Assembly (NCBI GenBank): GCA_022710245.1
Contig: JAKLHH010000342.1
Coordinates: forward strand, 1 to 7,535
Length of the DNA stretch: 7,535 nt
From: Myxococcota bacterium
GTDB lineage: Bacteria; Myxococcota; Polyangia; GCA-2747355; JAKLHH01
Reading direction: 5' to 3'
Both the position numbers and the translations under genes were made by a program. The first letter of the stretch is position 1. Each line of letters starts with the position of its first letter. Under the pieces are notes generated by a model. That model was not told where the DNA came from and did no database searches. It saw only the letters and a list, made by a program, of their open reading frames with translations. Positions 1 through 5,567 of the stretch are shown piece after piece.

Positions 1-653
1 AGCTGCTTGAGGCGCCGCAGGTCCTCGCGGATCTGCTGCAGCGGCTCGCGCCCGAAGAGCTTCGCCAGCGCCGCGCCGGCCGAGCCGCCGGGTGGCAGGA
101 CCTCGAGCGAGACGTGGAGCTCGGTGCCGCGGCCGCCGGGCGCGGCCACGAACCGCACGCTGCCGCTGGTGGTGATCTTCGAGCCGGGCAGGGAGCGCCA
201 GGCGATCAGCTCGTCCTGACGCAGCTCGTGGGTCTCGGCCTCCCAGGAGACGCGCTGGCGTCCGAGGCCCTTCGCCACCCAGTGGGTCCGATGCTCGCCG
301 ATCGGGCGGACCTCCTCGAGGTGCGCCATGAAGCGGGGGAGGTTCTCGAGCTGCCGCCAGAAGGCGAAGAGCTCGCCGAGCGGCCGCGAGATGGTGATCG
401 CCGTCTCGACGGCGACGCCGCCCGCGCCGCGAGCGCGGTTGATGCCGAGCGCGTCGTAGAGCGGGTCGCGGCCGCTGACGCCGCGGTAGACCAGGTAGCC
501 GCCCGTGACGGCGACCGGGATGCTCCAGAGCGAGCGCCGCCGCGCCGCCGAGAGCGCCGAGAAGGACAGCAGCCCCCCGCCGCCGGCGACCGAGATCATC
601 CGCTCTCCACGCCCCACGTTGACGCTGCGCGCGCCGCGCTTCATCGCTTCCAT
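1..653 (-). CDS. SRPBCC-family (polyketide cyclase/dehydrase-like) protein with N-terminal membrane segment, 3' end outside window
   Basis: Reading the minus strand from the ATG at 653 gives 217 open codons that run off the window. The start MEAMKRGARSVNVGRGERM is followed by two Gly/Ala-rich hydrophobic stretches (residues about 19-35 and 41-59, the second containing GGYLVYRGVSG). This resembles the DUF2892/YgaP-like membrane segment often fused to SRPBCC domains. From about residue 80 (VETAITISRPLGELFAFWRQ, then LENLPRFMAHLEEV) it matches the usual opening of the cyclase/dehydrase START-like fold, followed by WVAKGLG, ELIAWRSLPGS and TELHVSLEV strands. SRPBCC domains bind hydrophobic ligands, but the substrate here is unknown. 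The start is well fixed: GGAGG lies 6 nt upstream (660-664) and a sigma-54 promoter at 679-694 predicts transcription starting near 668. The last residues of the domain lie beyond base 1. Family call is firm; function is not. Confidence 0.88.
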   Translation of the reverse strand, partial: MEAMKRGARSVNVGRGERMISVAGGGGLLSFSALSAARRRSLWSIPVAVTGGYLVYRGVSGRDPLYDALGINRARGAGGVAVETAITISRPLGELFAFWRQLENLPRFMAHLEEVRPIGEHRTHWVAKGLGRQRVSWEAETHELRQDELIAWRSLPGSKITTSGSVRFVAAPGGRGTELHVSLEVLPPGGSAGAALAKLFGREPLQQIREDLRRLKQ

Positions 654-659
654 TGCTCG

Positions 660-664
660 CCTCC
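660..664 (-). promoter_or_regulatory. Ribosome binding site of the SRPBCC gene
   Basis: GGAGG on the minus strand, 6 nt before the ATG at 653-651. It selects this ATG over the in-frame ATG three codons downstream (644-642). Confidence 0.8.
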
Positions 665-678
665 GGGGGCGGAGAGGC

Positions 679-694
679 TGCAACCCTCGCGCCA
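679..694 (-). promoter_or_regulatory. Sigma-54 (RpoN) -24/-12 promoter of the SRPBCC gene
   Basis: The minus strand reads TGGCGCGAGGGTTGCA. Against the RpoN consensus TGGCACG-N4-TTGCW this has one mismatch (A to G at the fifth base) and the required GG-N10-GC spacing. The -12 GC is at 681-680, so transcription should start near 668. That leaves a leader of about 15 nt that includes the GGAGG at 660-664, an economical fit to the gene starting at 653. A sigma-54 promoter would make expression depend on an ATP-driven enhancer-binding protein; candidate upstream sites are the 14-bp repeats at 797-852. Confidence 0.7.
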
Positions 695-697
695 GCT

Positions 698-718
698 CTC
701 CCTGCTGCTGCCAGGGAG
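698..718. repeat. Inverted repeat (7-bp arms) just upstream of the sigma-54 promoter
   Basis: CTCCCTG at 698-704 and CAGGGAG at 712-718 are perfect complements around a 7-nt loop. The element ends 4 bp upstream of the -24 box. It could be a protein-binding palindrome (activator, IHF-like or repressor) or a weak terminator hairpin for the hydrolase operon. No T-run follows on the minus strand, which argues against an intrinsic terminator. A smaller 5-bp hairpin lies at 749-762. Confidence 0.45.
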
Positions 719-796
719 GTGTCCTGCGCCGGCCGCACGTCGGAGTTTCTCCCAAACGGGAGCGCGATTCCCGGTCGCACGCGCTGGCGGAGGGGG

Positions 797-852
797 GCGG
801 TCAGCGGAGGGCGATCAGCGGAGGGCGATCAGCGGAGCTCGGTCAACGGAGC
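797..852. repeat. Four tandem 14-bp direct repeats overlapping the hydrolase stop codon
   Basis: Copies at 797-810, 811-824, 825-838 and 839-852. The middle two read GCGATCAGCGGAGG and GCGATCAGCGGAGC; the first differs from copy 2 at one base and the fourth at four. The fourth contains the stop codon of the hydrolase gene (845-843). On the minus strand each unit reads CTCCGYTGA, so the repeat looks like reiteration of the end of that gene. Lying about 129-184 bp upstream of the predicted start at 668, it is also well placed as a sigma-54 enhancer site. Confidence 0.75.
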
Positions 853-1589
853 TCGGGCACCCAGCGCGCGAGGAAGGCGCGGCTGCGCTCGAGGAGGTAC
901 GGCACCACCGCGGCGAGCGAGTGATCGGCGTCGGGGAGGAGCTCGAGCGCGATCAGGTCGGGGTGCGCCGCGGCCCACTCCTCGGAGCCGCTGGCGTCGA
1001 CGACCTCGTCGGCGGCGCCGTGGAGGATCAGGGTGGGGACGCGCGGCTCCGGGAAGGGCGGGTGAAGCGCGGCGTCCTCGATCAGCGAGGCCCGGATCGA
1101 CTCGAGCTCGCCGCGGCCGTGGTGCATCACCAGCATGAAGCCGCGCCGGCGCCACTCCGCGACGACGGCGGCGCCGAGGCGGGCGCACCAGCGCCGGTGG
1201 AAGTCGAGGGCGGGGGCCATCAGCACCAGGCCGGCGACCGCCGGCGAGCGAGCGGCCTGCAGCGCCGCCACGTAGCCGCCGAGGCTGGAGCCGAGGAGGA
1301 GCACGCTCGCCTCCGGCGCGCCCGCGGTGACCCGGTCGAGGAGCGCGAGCTGGCGGCTGATGGTGAGGCCGGCGAAGTCGCCCGCCTCGAGGTCGAGGAC
1401 CTCGAGGGAGACGCCGCGCGCGGCGAGGTCCTGCGCGAAGCGGACCGCCTTGGTGGAGCCGGTGCCCGAGGCGAAGCCGTGGAGGTAGAGGAGGCGCGGC
1501 CGCGAGGGCGTCGCCTCGAGGGGGGCTGCTGTCATGGGCGCCAGCATGCACCGGCCGGGCGCGACGCGCCAGCCGCTCATGGCGCTCAC
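843..1589 (-). CDS. Alpha/beta-hydrolase (YqiA/YcfP-type small esterase-like)
   Basis: A 248-residue protein with the full alpha/beta-hydrolase set: LLYLHGFASG at about 33-42 (oxyanion-side HGF), the nucleophile elbow GSSLGG with Ser102, LILHGAADEVVD with catalytic Asp194, and DADHSL with His223. The HGFASG opening and short length resemble the UPF0227/YqiA esterase group. There is no signal peptide, so it is probably cytoplasmic. The substrate is unknown, probably a small ester or thioester. The listed start is a GTG (1589-1587) overlapping the TGA of the phosphoesterase gene as GTGA, which suggests translational coupling. No start has a good Shine-Dalgarno sequence. ATGs at codons 4, 15 and 19 (1580, 1547, 1535) are possible, and the fold only begins near residue 31, so the true N-terminus may be up to 18 residues shorter. 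It is the last gene of a three-gene run. Confidence 0.87.
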   Translation of the reverse strand: MSAMSGWRVAPGRCMLAPMTAAPLEATPSRPRLLYLHGFASGTGSTKAVRFAQDLAARGVSLEVLDLEAGDFAGLTISRQLALLDRVTAGAPEASVLLLGSSLGGYVAALQAARSPAVAGLVLMAPALDFHRRWCARLGAAVVAEWRRRGFMLVMHHGRGELESIRASLIEDAALHPPFPEPRVPTLILHGAADEVVDASGSEEWAAAHPDLIALELLPDADHSLAAVVPYLLERSRAFLARWVPELR

Positions 1590-2614
1590 GGAAGGGGCGC
1601 GCCTGCCCGGCGAGGGGCCGCGAGCTCGAGGGTCATCGTCGTCGGCGCCGCCGCGCGCAGGCGGCTCGCGGTCGGAGGCGGGTGAGGCGACGGCGTCAGC
1701 TCGACCCGCACGATCGCGTCGGGCGCTAGCCCGGCCAGGCGGCCGCGCAGCTCGTCGAGGAGCTGCTCGGCCGGGGCCGCCGGCAGCCGCAGGTGCTCCA
1801 TGGGTCGGGTGGGCAGCGGGACGAAGCGCGCGCCCGCGAGCTGGCCGCCCTCGCCCTCCGCCGCGAGCTCGAGGAGGTAGTAGCCCTTCTGCTCGTCGCG
1901 CTCGGCGAAGGAGGTCCGCTCCACCGCGCCGGGATAGACGACGGGCGCGGCCAGGGCGCGGCCGTCCACCTGCCGCAGCAGCTGCGCGCGGTGCACGTGC
2001 CCGCAGAGCACCGCCGCGAGGCCGGCGGGGATGGCGCGCGCCGGGATCACGTCGCGGCCGTGGCGAAACACGTGCTCGCGCCCGCCGCTGCCGAGGCCGA
2101 CGCGCGAGCCCTCGACGAGCTGGTGCAGGCAGAGCACGCGGAGCGGGGCGCGCGCCTCGCGCCAGCCGCTCGCCTCGAGGAGGCGCTCGAAGCCGCCGCC
2201 CGCCATCTCGGGCGCGTAGGGCCAGCCGGAGAGCGCGAGCCCGAGGGGCTCGAGGGTGAGGGTCCGCGGGCGATCGAGGAGGTGCACGCGAGGGTGCCGC
2301 GCGAGGAGGGGGTAGGGGATCCGCGAGCGCTCGTGGTTGCCGGGGACCAGGACCACGGGCACGCCGAGGTCAGCGACGCGGAAGAGCGGCGCCATCGCGC
2401 GCTGCACCAGCTCGGGCGGCACGCGGCTGCGATAGAGGAGGTCGCCGCCGTGGACGACGACGTCGACCTCGCCGCGGAGCGCTGGCGTCAGCGCCCGCTC
2501 GAGGTTGGCGAGGAGGTCGGGGCCTCGGCGGCGGCGCTCGATCCTCGGGCGCGCCGGCTCGTCGAGGCCGAGGTGGCTGTCGGCGACGAGCAGCAGCCGG
2601 ATCCGCCCGCGCAC
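1586..2614 (-). CDS. SbcD-like metallophosphoesterase (DNA repair exonuclease family)
   Basis: A 342-residue protein with the five calcineurin-like phosphoesterase motifs in order: ADSHLG (Asp12, His14), HGGDLLYRS (Asp58), VPGNHE (Asn93, His94), CLHQLVEG (His164) and CGHVH (His206, His208). These coordinate two metals, usually Mn2+. The arrangement, and the following VVYPGAVERTSFAERDEQKGYYLLEL, are typical of the SbcD/Mre11/YhaO nuclease branch, which processes DNA ends and hairpins. After the core there is only a short cap ending in a Pro/Ala-rich tail, and no SbcC ATPase is in the window, so the partner is unknown. The start is a GTG at 2614-2612, 13 nt after the stop of the exonuclease/GIY-YIG gene. 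It overlaps the downstream hydrolase as GTGA. Family confident; actual DNA substrate inferred. Confidence 0.9.
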   Translation of the reverse strand: MRGRIRLLLVADSHLGLDEPARPRIERRRRGPDLLANLERALTPALRGEVDVVVHGGDLLYRSRVPPELVQRAMAPLFRVADLGVPVVLVPGNHERSRIPYPLLARHPRVHLLDRPRTLTLEPLGLALSGWPYAPEMAGGGFERLLEASGWREARAPLRVLCLHQLVEGSRVGLGSGGREHVFRHGRDVIPARAIPAGLAAVLCGHVHRAQLLRQVDGRALAAPVVYPGAVERTSFAERDEQKGYYLLELAAEGEGGQLAGARFVPLPTRPMEHLRLPAAPAEQLLDELRGRLAGLAPDAIVRVELTPSPHPPPTASRLRAAAPTTMTLELAAPRRAGAPLP

Positions 2615-2627
2615 CGTCAGCGCCCGC

Positions 2628-4532
2628 TCACAGCCAGGCCAGGCGGCGGGCCAGCCGGGCGGCGTCGAGGGAGCGGCGCCCGCAGCGCAGCTCCACCCAG
2701 CGCGCCTCGCGGCAGAGCTGGCGCAGCTCGGTGGTGAGCACGCGCAGCCGATCGCAGGCGTGGGCGTCGAGGAGCTCGCGGCGGGCGGCGAGCTCGCGCG
2801 CCGCGCCTGGCGCCGCCGGCACCGGCGCTCCCGCCGGGTGTCCCGAGGCCTCGCGGAGCTGGCCGGCCTCGAAGACCAGCCGCCGTCCGGGCTCGCCCCA
2901 GGCGAGGGTCGCCTCGGCGAGCTGACAGAGCCACGCCGCCCGCCGCACGAGGTGCGCCCCGCGGAGCACGCTGCCCTCGAGGGCGAGCGCGACCTCCTCG
3001 GCGCTCCAGCGGCGCGCGCGGCGCGGCTCGAGGTCGGGCGCCTCCCCCTCGAGGAGCGGCGCCTCGCTCACCGCCTCCAGCTCCTCCTGCGCGGCGGCGC
3101 GCTGGCGCCAGAGGCGGGCGCCGAGGCGGAGCAGCGCCCGCGCCGGTGGTCCCTCGAGGCCGTGCCGCGCACGCAGGAGCGCGAGCCCGTCGCGGAAGGC
3201 CCCCGGAACGAGCCGCAGCGCGACGTCCGCGGGTACGCCGAGCGCCCGGCGGCAGCTCGCGCCGTCGGGCTCGCTCGCGCCGTCGGGCTCGCTCGCGCCG
3301 CCCGTCGCGAGCAGGCGCCGCACTTCCACCAGCGCCTCGAGCGCGGGCCGCGACGGGATCGGCCCCAGCGGGTGCGCGGCGTCGGCGCAGGCCTGCAGCG
3401 AGCCGAGCTCCGCCGCGGCGAACCAGGGGCCGTCCGCGCCCCGGAGCGCGACATTGTAGGGCGGCGCCCAGCGTCGGATCTCGTCCACCTCGAGGAGCGC
3501 CGCCTCGAGCGGCGAGGCGGTGACGGTGACGTCCACCTCGCGCACCTGGGTGAGCAGCTCGAGCTCGCGCTCGGGGCGCCGCCCGCGGTAGTGGCCGCTC
3601 ACGCGCTCACGCAGCGAGCGCGCCTTGCCCACGTAGAGCACCGCGCCCCGCCCGTCGAGCAGACGGTAGACGCCAGCCGCCTGGGGGAGCCCGAGGCGGC
3701 GCGCGCGGGGCAGCGGGTAGACGTGCGCGGCGCGGTCGCGGCGCGGGGCGGGGCGGGCCAGCCAGGCGCGGAGCACCGCGAGCGAGTCGACGCCCACCTC
3801 GCGAAGGCGCGCGACGAGCCCGGCCCAGACGATGACGGTGGCATGCACGTGATCGGCGGCGCGCTTGTTGGTCGCGGCAGCTGCGCCCGACCGCCCGACC
3901 TGGGCGGCGCCGCTCCAATTCGCCCTGCTCGCCTCCTGCGGAGGCTCCGCGGTGAAGGGCGAAGTCGCCTCGAGCGGCGGCGCGCCGAGGTAGCCCGCCA
4001 GCGCGCGGAGCCCGAGCCGCGGCAGGGTCGGCAGCAACCGCACCGCGATCTGGTGCGTGCAGAGCAGCTCGAAGGGCAGGGGCGGCGCTCCGGTCGGCAG
4101 GCCGGCGGGCACCTGGGGCTGCGCCGCCGCCATCGCAGCGGCCGCACGCTCGCCCTGACAGAGCGCCTCCAGGAACGGCCGCTCGAAGCGCGCGAAGTGC
4201 GCCACCGCGAGGCCGGTCGCGCGCGCGTCGGCCGCCGCGCGCAGCTGGCTCCAGACCGCCGCCGGGGCGGGCGCGCCGGCGAGGTGCTCGTGCCGGATGC
4301 CCGTCAGCGTCGAGATCCGCCGCGGGATGTGGCTCCCTTCCGGGAGCGCGACCAGGCTCGCGCTGATCTCCTCGGGGCGCAGCGACGCCGCGCGCCTGGC
4401 GCTGGTCTGGCACCAGGCGAGCTCGAGCAGGTGTCCCCGCGCCGGCGAGGCGCCGGTCGCCTGGACGTCGATGGCGAGGACCTCCAGCGTGTCGAGGGGG
4501 ACGGCGTCGTCGGGTGCAGAGGCAGTGACCAT
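2628..4532 (-). CDS. DnaQ-like exonuclease / GIY-YIG endonuclease (UvrC/Cho-type) fusion, exonuclease active site altered
   Basis: A 634-residue fusion. Residues about 17-245 follow the DEDDh (DnaQ/PolC epsilon-like) fold: VLAIDVQATGASPARGHLLELAW, later ISTLTGI and VAHFARFERPFL, then GLRALAGYLGA and AADHVHATVIVWAGL. The catalytic set looks degraded: motif I is D-V-Q (Asp22, Gln24 for Glu), motif II ends in Glu117 instead of Asp, and motif III has Lys223 and His228 where His and Asp are expected. A Ser/Ala-rich insert (about 187-222) precedes motif III. Residues about 285-362 are an intact GIY-YIG nuclease: AAGVYRLL, VLYVGKARSLRERV (Tyr300, Arg308), SPLEAALLEVDEIRRW (Glu343) and PPYNVAL (Asn360). 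The remaining 270 residues match nothing I recognise. Such fusions are known in bacteria, beside UvrC, and cut near bulky DNA lesions. The ATG at 4532 lies in a strong inverted repeat. The gene heads a run with the phosphoesterase and hydrolase. Confidence 0.88.
   Translation of the reverse strand: MVTASAPDDAVPLDTLEVLAIDVQATGASPARGHLLELAWCQTSARRAASLRPEEISASLVALPEGSHIPRRISTLTGIRHEHLAGAPAPAAVWSQLRAAADARATGLAVAHFARFERPFLEALCQGERAAAAMAAAQPQVPAGLPTGAPPLPFELLCTHQIAVRLLPTLPRLGLRALAGYLGAPPLEATSPFTAEPPQEASRANWSGAAQVGRSGAAAATNKRAADHVHATVIVWAGLVARLREVGVDSLAVLRAWLARPAPRRDRAAHVYPLPRARRLGLPQAAGVYRLLDGRGAVLYVGKARSLRERVSGHYRGRRPERELELLTQVREVDVTVTASPLEAALLEVDEIRRWAPPYNVALRGADGPWFAAAELGSLQACADAAHPLGPIPSRPALEALVEVRRLLATGGASEPDGASEPDGASCRRALGVPADVALRLVPGAFRDGLALLRARHGLEGPPARALLRLGARLWRQRAAAQEELEAVSEAPLLEGEAPDLEPRRARRWSAEEVALALEGSVLRGAHLVRRAAWLCQLAEATLAWGEPGRRLVFEAGQLREASGHPAGAPVPAAPGAARELAARRELLDAHACDRLRVLTTELRQLCREARWVELRCGRRSLDAARLARRLAWL
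3255..3300. repeat. Short 18-bp tandem repeat inside the GIY-YIG fusion gene
   Basis: Two perfect 18-bp copies (3255-3272, 3273-3290) and 10 bp of a third. On the minus strand they encode GASEPDGASEPDGAS, an in-frame low-complexity linker in the C-terminal region of the fusion protein. The unit length is a multiple of three, so slippage would change linker length without shifting the frame. Confidence 0.85.
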
Positions 4533-4554
4533 GGGCGGGCTCGCCGCCCATGGT
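4528..4554. repeat. Perfect inverted repeat (11-bp arms, 5-nt loop) over the start codon of the fusion gene
   Basis: ACCATGGGCGG (4528-4538) and CCGCCCATGGT (4544-4554) are exact complements around GCTCG. In the minus-strand transcript the start codon (4532-4530) lies in the 3' arm, so the stem would hide the initiation site. It lies 29 bp after the stop of the upstream exported-protein gene. No T-run follows, so it is not a standard intrinsic terminator. Translational control, mRNA stabilisation or a protein-binding palindrome are the options. Confidence 0.8.
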
Positions 4555-4583
4555 ACTGCGCAGGTGTTCAGGAGTCCAGCGGG

Positions 4584-5555
4584 CTACTCGCCCGGCTCGG
4601 AGGGGTTGCTCGGCATGCCCTGGCCCTCCTGGTCCGGCGGGCCGCTGCTGTTGGGGCGCTTCATCGGCCCTTTGTTCATCGAGCCCTGGTCGGTGGAGCC
4701 CTGGTTGTTCATCGAGCCCTGGTCGGTGGAGCCCTGGTTGTTCATCGAGCCCTGGTCGGTGGAGCCCTGGTCGGTGCCCTGGTCGGTGGTGCCCTGGTTC
4801 TGCTCCAGGTCCTGGGTGTTGCGCATGGCGCTCATCGGCTTGAGCTGCGAGATGCTCACCGTCTTGCCCTTGGAGCGGACGCGGTCCGCGAGGAGCACCA
4901 GCCGGTCGCCGATCCGCACCGGCTTGGCCGAGACGGAGATGCGCTGCCCGCGCTGGATCTTCAGCGAGCGATCGAGGCGCGCCTTGGGGCCGAGGTCGAC
5001 CACCACGTCCCGCCCGAGCTCCGTCTGCAGGAGCGCCACCTGGTGCGACTGGGTCTGGACCTCGCTCCCCTCCTCGGTCGCCGGCGGCTGCACCCGCACG
5101 CTCTTCAGCTTCAGGACCTTGCCGGAGACGATCTCGTCGCTGACGCTGGCGAAGCCGCCCGTGCGGGTCCCCGCGCTGCTCGAGGGCTTCGCCGACGGCA
5201 GCGCCTGCTGGCGCTGGATGGTCATCGAGGTGCCGTTCACCGCCAGCTGCTGCGCGAAGAAGACCGGGCGGTCGCCCACGCGCAGGACCTTGCCGTGCGC
5301 CTCGAGGCTGGCGCCCTTGTGCAGGCTGATCTCCTTCAGCTGCTCGCTGGGGCCGAGGTCGACCGGGATCAGCCGCCCCTCGCTCGTCTTCAGCAGCACC
5401 ACCCGGTTCTCGATCCCGGTGTCCTTCACCGTGACGTCCTTGTGCTGGATGATGCTGCCCTTGATCTCCTGCTGCCCCGTCTTCATGCCCGCCGCGAGCG
5501 CCTGGCCGCCGAGCAGCAGCGCTGCCACGGCGGGTATGCATGCGATCCGTACCAT
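4584..5555 (-). CDS. Exported protein with two beta-rich repeat domains and a Gln/Gly-rich repetitive tail
   Basis: A 323-residue protein I cannot assign to a named family. MVRIACIPAVAALLLGGQALA is a clear signal peptide, with probable cleavage after ALA (about residue 21). Two related domains follow (about 30-113 and 142-236). Each has a strand-rich start, then VDLGP (65-69; 186-190), then a glycine turn and VRVGDRPV/VRIGDRLV (91-98; 213-220) ending near GKTVSI-like sequence. This looks like a duplicated small beta-barrel, perhaps OB-like, of the kind found in periplasmic proteins. Residues about 252-296 are repeats of QGSTDQGSMNN, followed by a Pro/Ser/Gly-rich end. The start is set by AGGAGG (5567-5562) 6 nt before the ATG at 5555; a GTG five codons upstream (5570) overlaps that site and is less likely. 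It follows the polyglutamine exported protein directly and was probably co-transcribed with it. Role unknown; a cell-envelope or extracellular structural or binding function is inferred. Confidence 0.82.
   Translation of the reverse strand: MVRIACIPAVAALLLGGQALAAGMKTGQQEIKGSIIQHKDVTVKDTGIENRVVLLKTSEGRLIPVDLGPSEQLKEISLHKGASLEAHGKVLRVGDRPVFFAQQLAVNGTSMTIQRQQALPSAKPSSSAGTRTGGFASVSDEIVSGKVLKLKSVRVQPPATEEGSEVQTQSHQVALLQTELGRDVVVDLGPKARLDRSLKIQRGQRISVSAKPVRIGDRLVLLADRVRSKGKTVSISQLKPMSAMRNTQDLEQNQGTTDQGTDQGSTDQGSMNNQGSTDQGSMNNQGSTDQGSMNKGPMKRPNSSGPPDQEGQGMPSNPSEPGE
4672..4770. repeat. Three perfect 33-bp tandem repeats coding an 11-residue unit
   Basis: Identical copies at 4672-4704, 4705-4737 and 4738-4770, followed by degenerate related sequence to about 4797. 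On the minus strand they encode the QGSTDQGSMNN unit in the tail of the exported protein. Identity at the DNA level means recent or ongoing expansion. The 33-bp period keeps the reading frame, so copy number can vary without breaking the gene. Confidence 0.95.
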
Positions 5556-5561
5556 CACGGT

Positions 5562-5567
5562 CCTCCT
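5562..5567 (-). promoter_or_regulatory. Ribosome binding site that fixes the start of the two-domain exported protein
   Basis: AGGAGG on the minus strand, 6 nt before the ATG at 5555-5553. It overlaps the TGA stop (5569-5567) of the preceding gene, so ribosomes finishing that gene stop on this site. It argues for the ATG at 5555 over the GTG at 5570. Confidence 0.85.

Noticed and set aside
698..762. Hairpins 698-718 and 749-762 as an intrinsic terminator of the hydrolase operon
   Set aside because: Stems are short (7 and 5 bp) and no T-run follows on the minus strand; kept only as an inverted repeat near the promoter.
114..1685. Long plus-strand open frame (523 codons) across the left part
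   Set aside because: It lies opposite the SRPBCC, hydrolase and phosphoesterase genes; its Ala/Arg/Glu-rich product has no recognisable motifs and is the usual antisense effect of high GC.
2486..2629. 15-bp direct repeat (2486-2500 and 2615-2629), the second copy filling the gap between the fusion and phosphoesterase genes
   Set aside because: A single exact 15-mer pair is plausible by chance in sequence this GC-rich, and no function is suggested.
4672..4797. Repeats considered as a CRISPR-like array
   Set aside because: The units are head-to-tail with no unique spacers, and they translate in frame as an 11-residue protein repeat.
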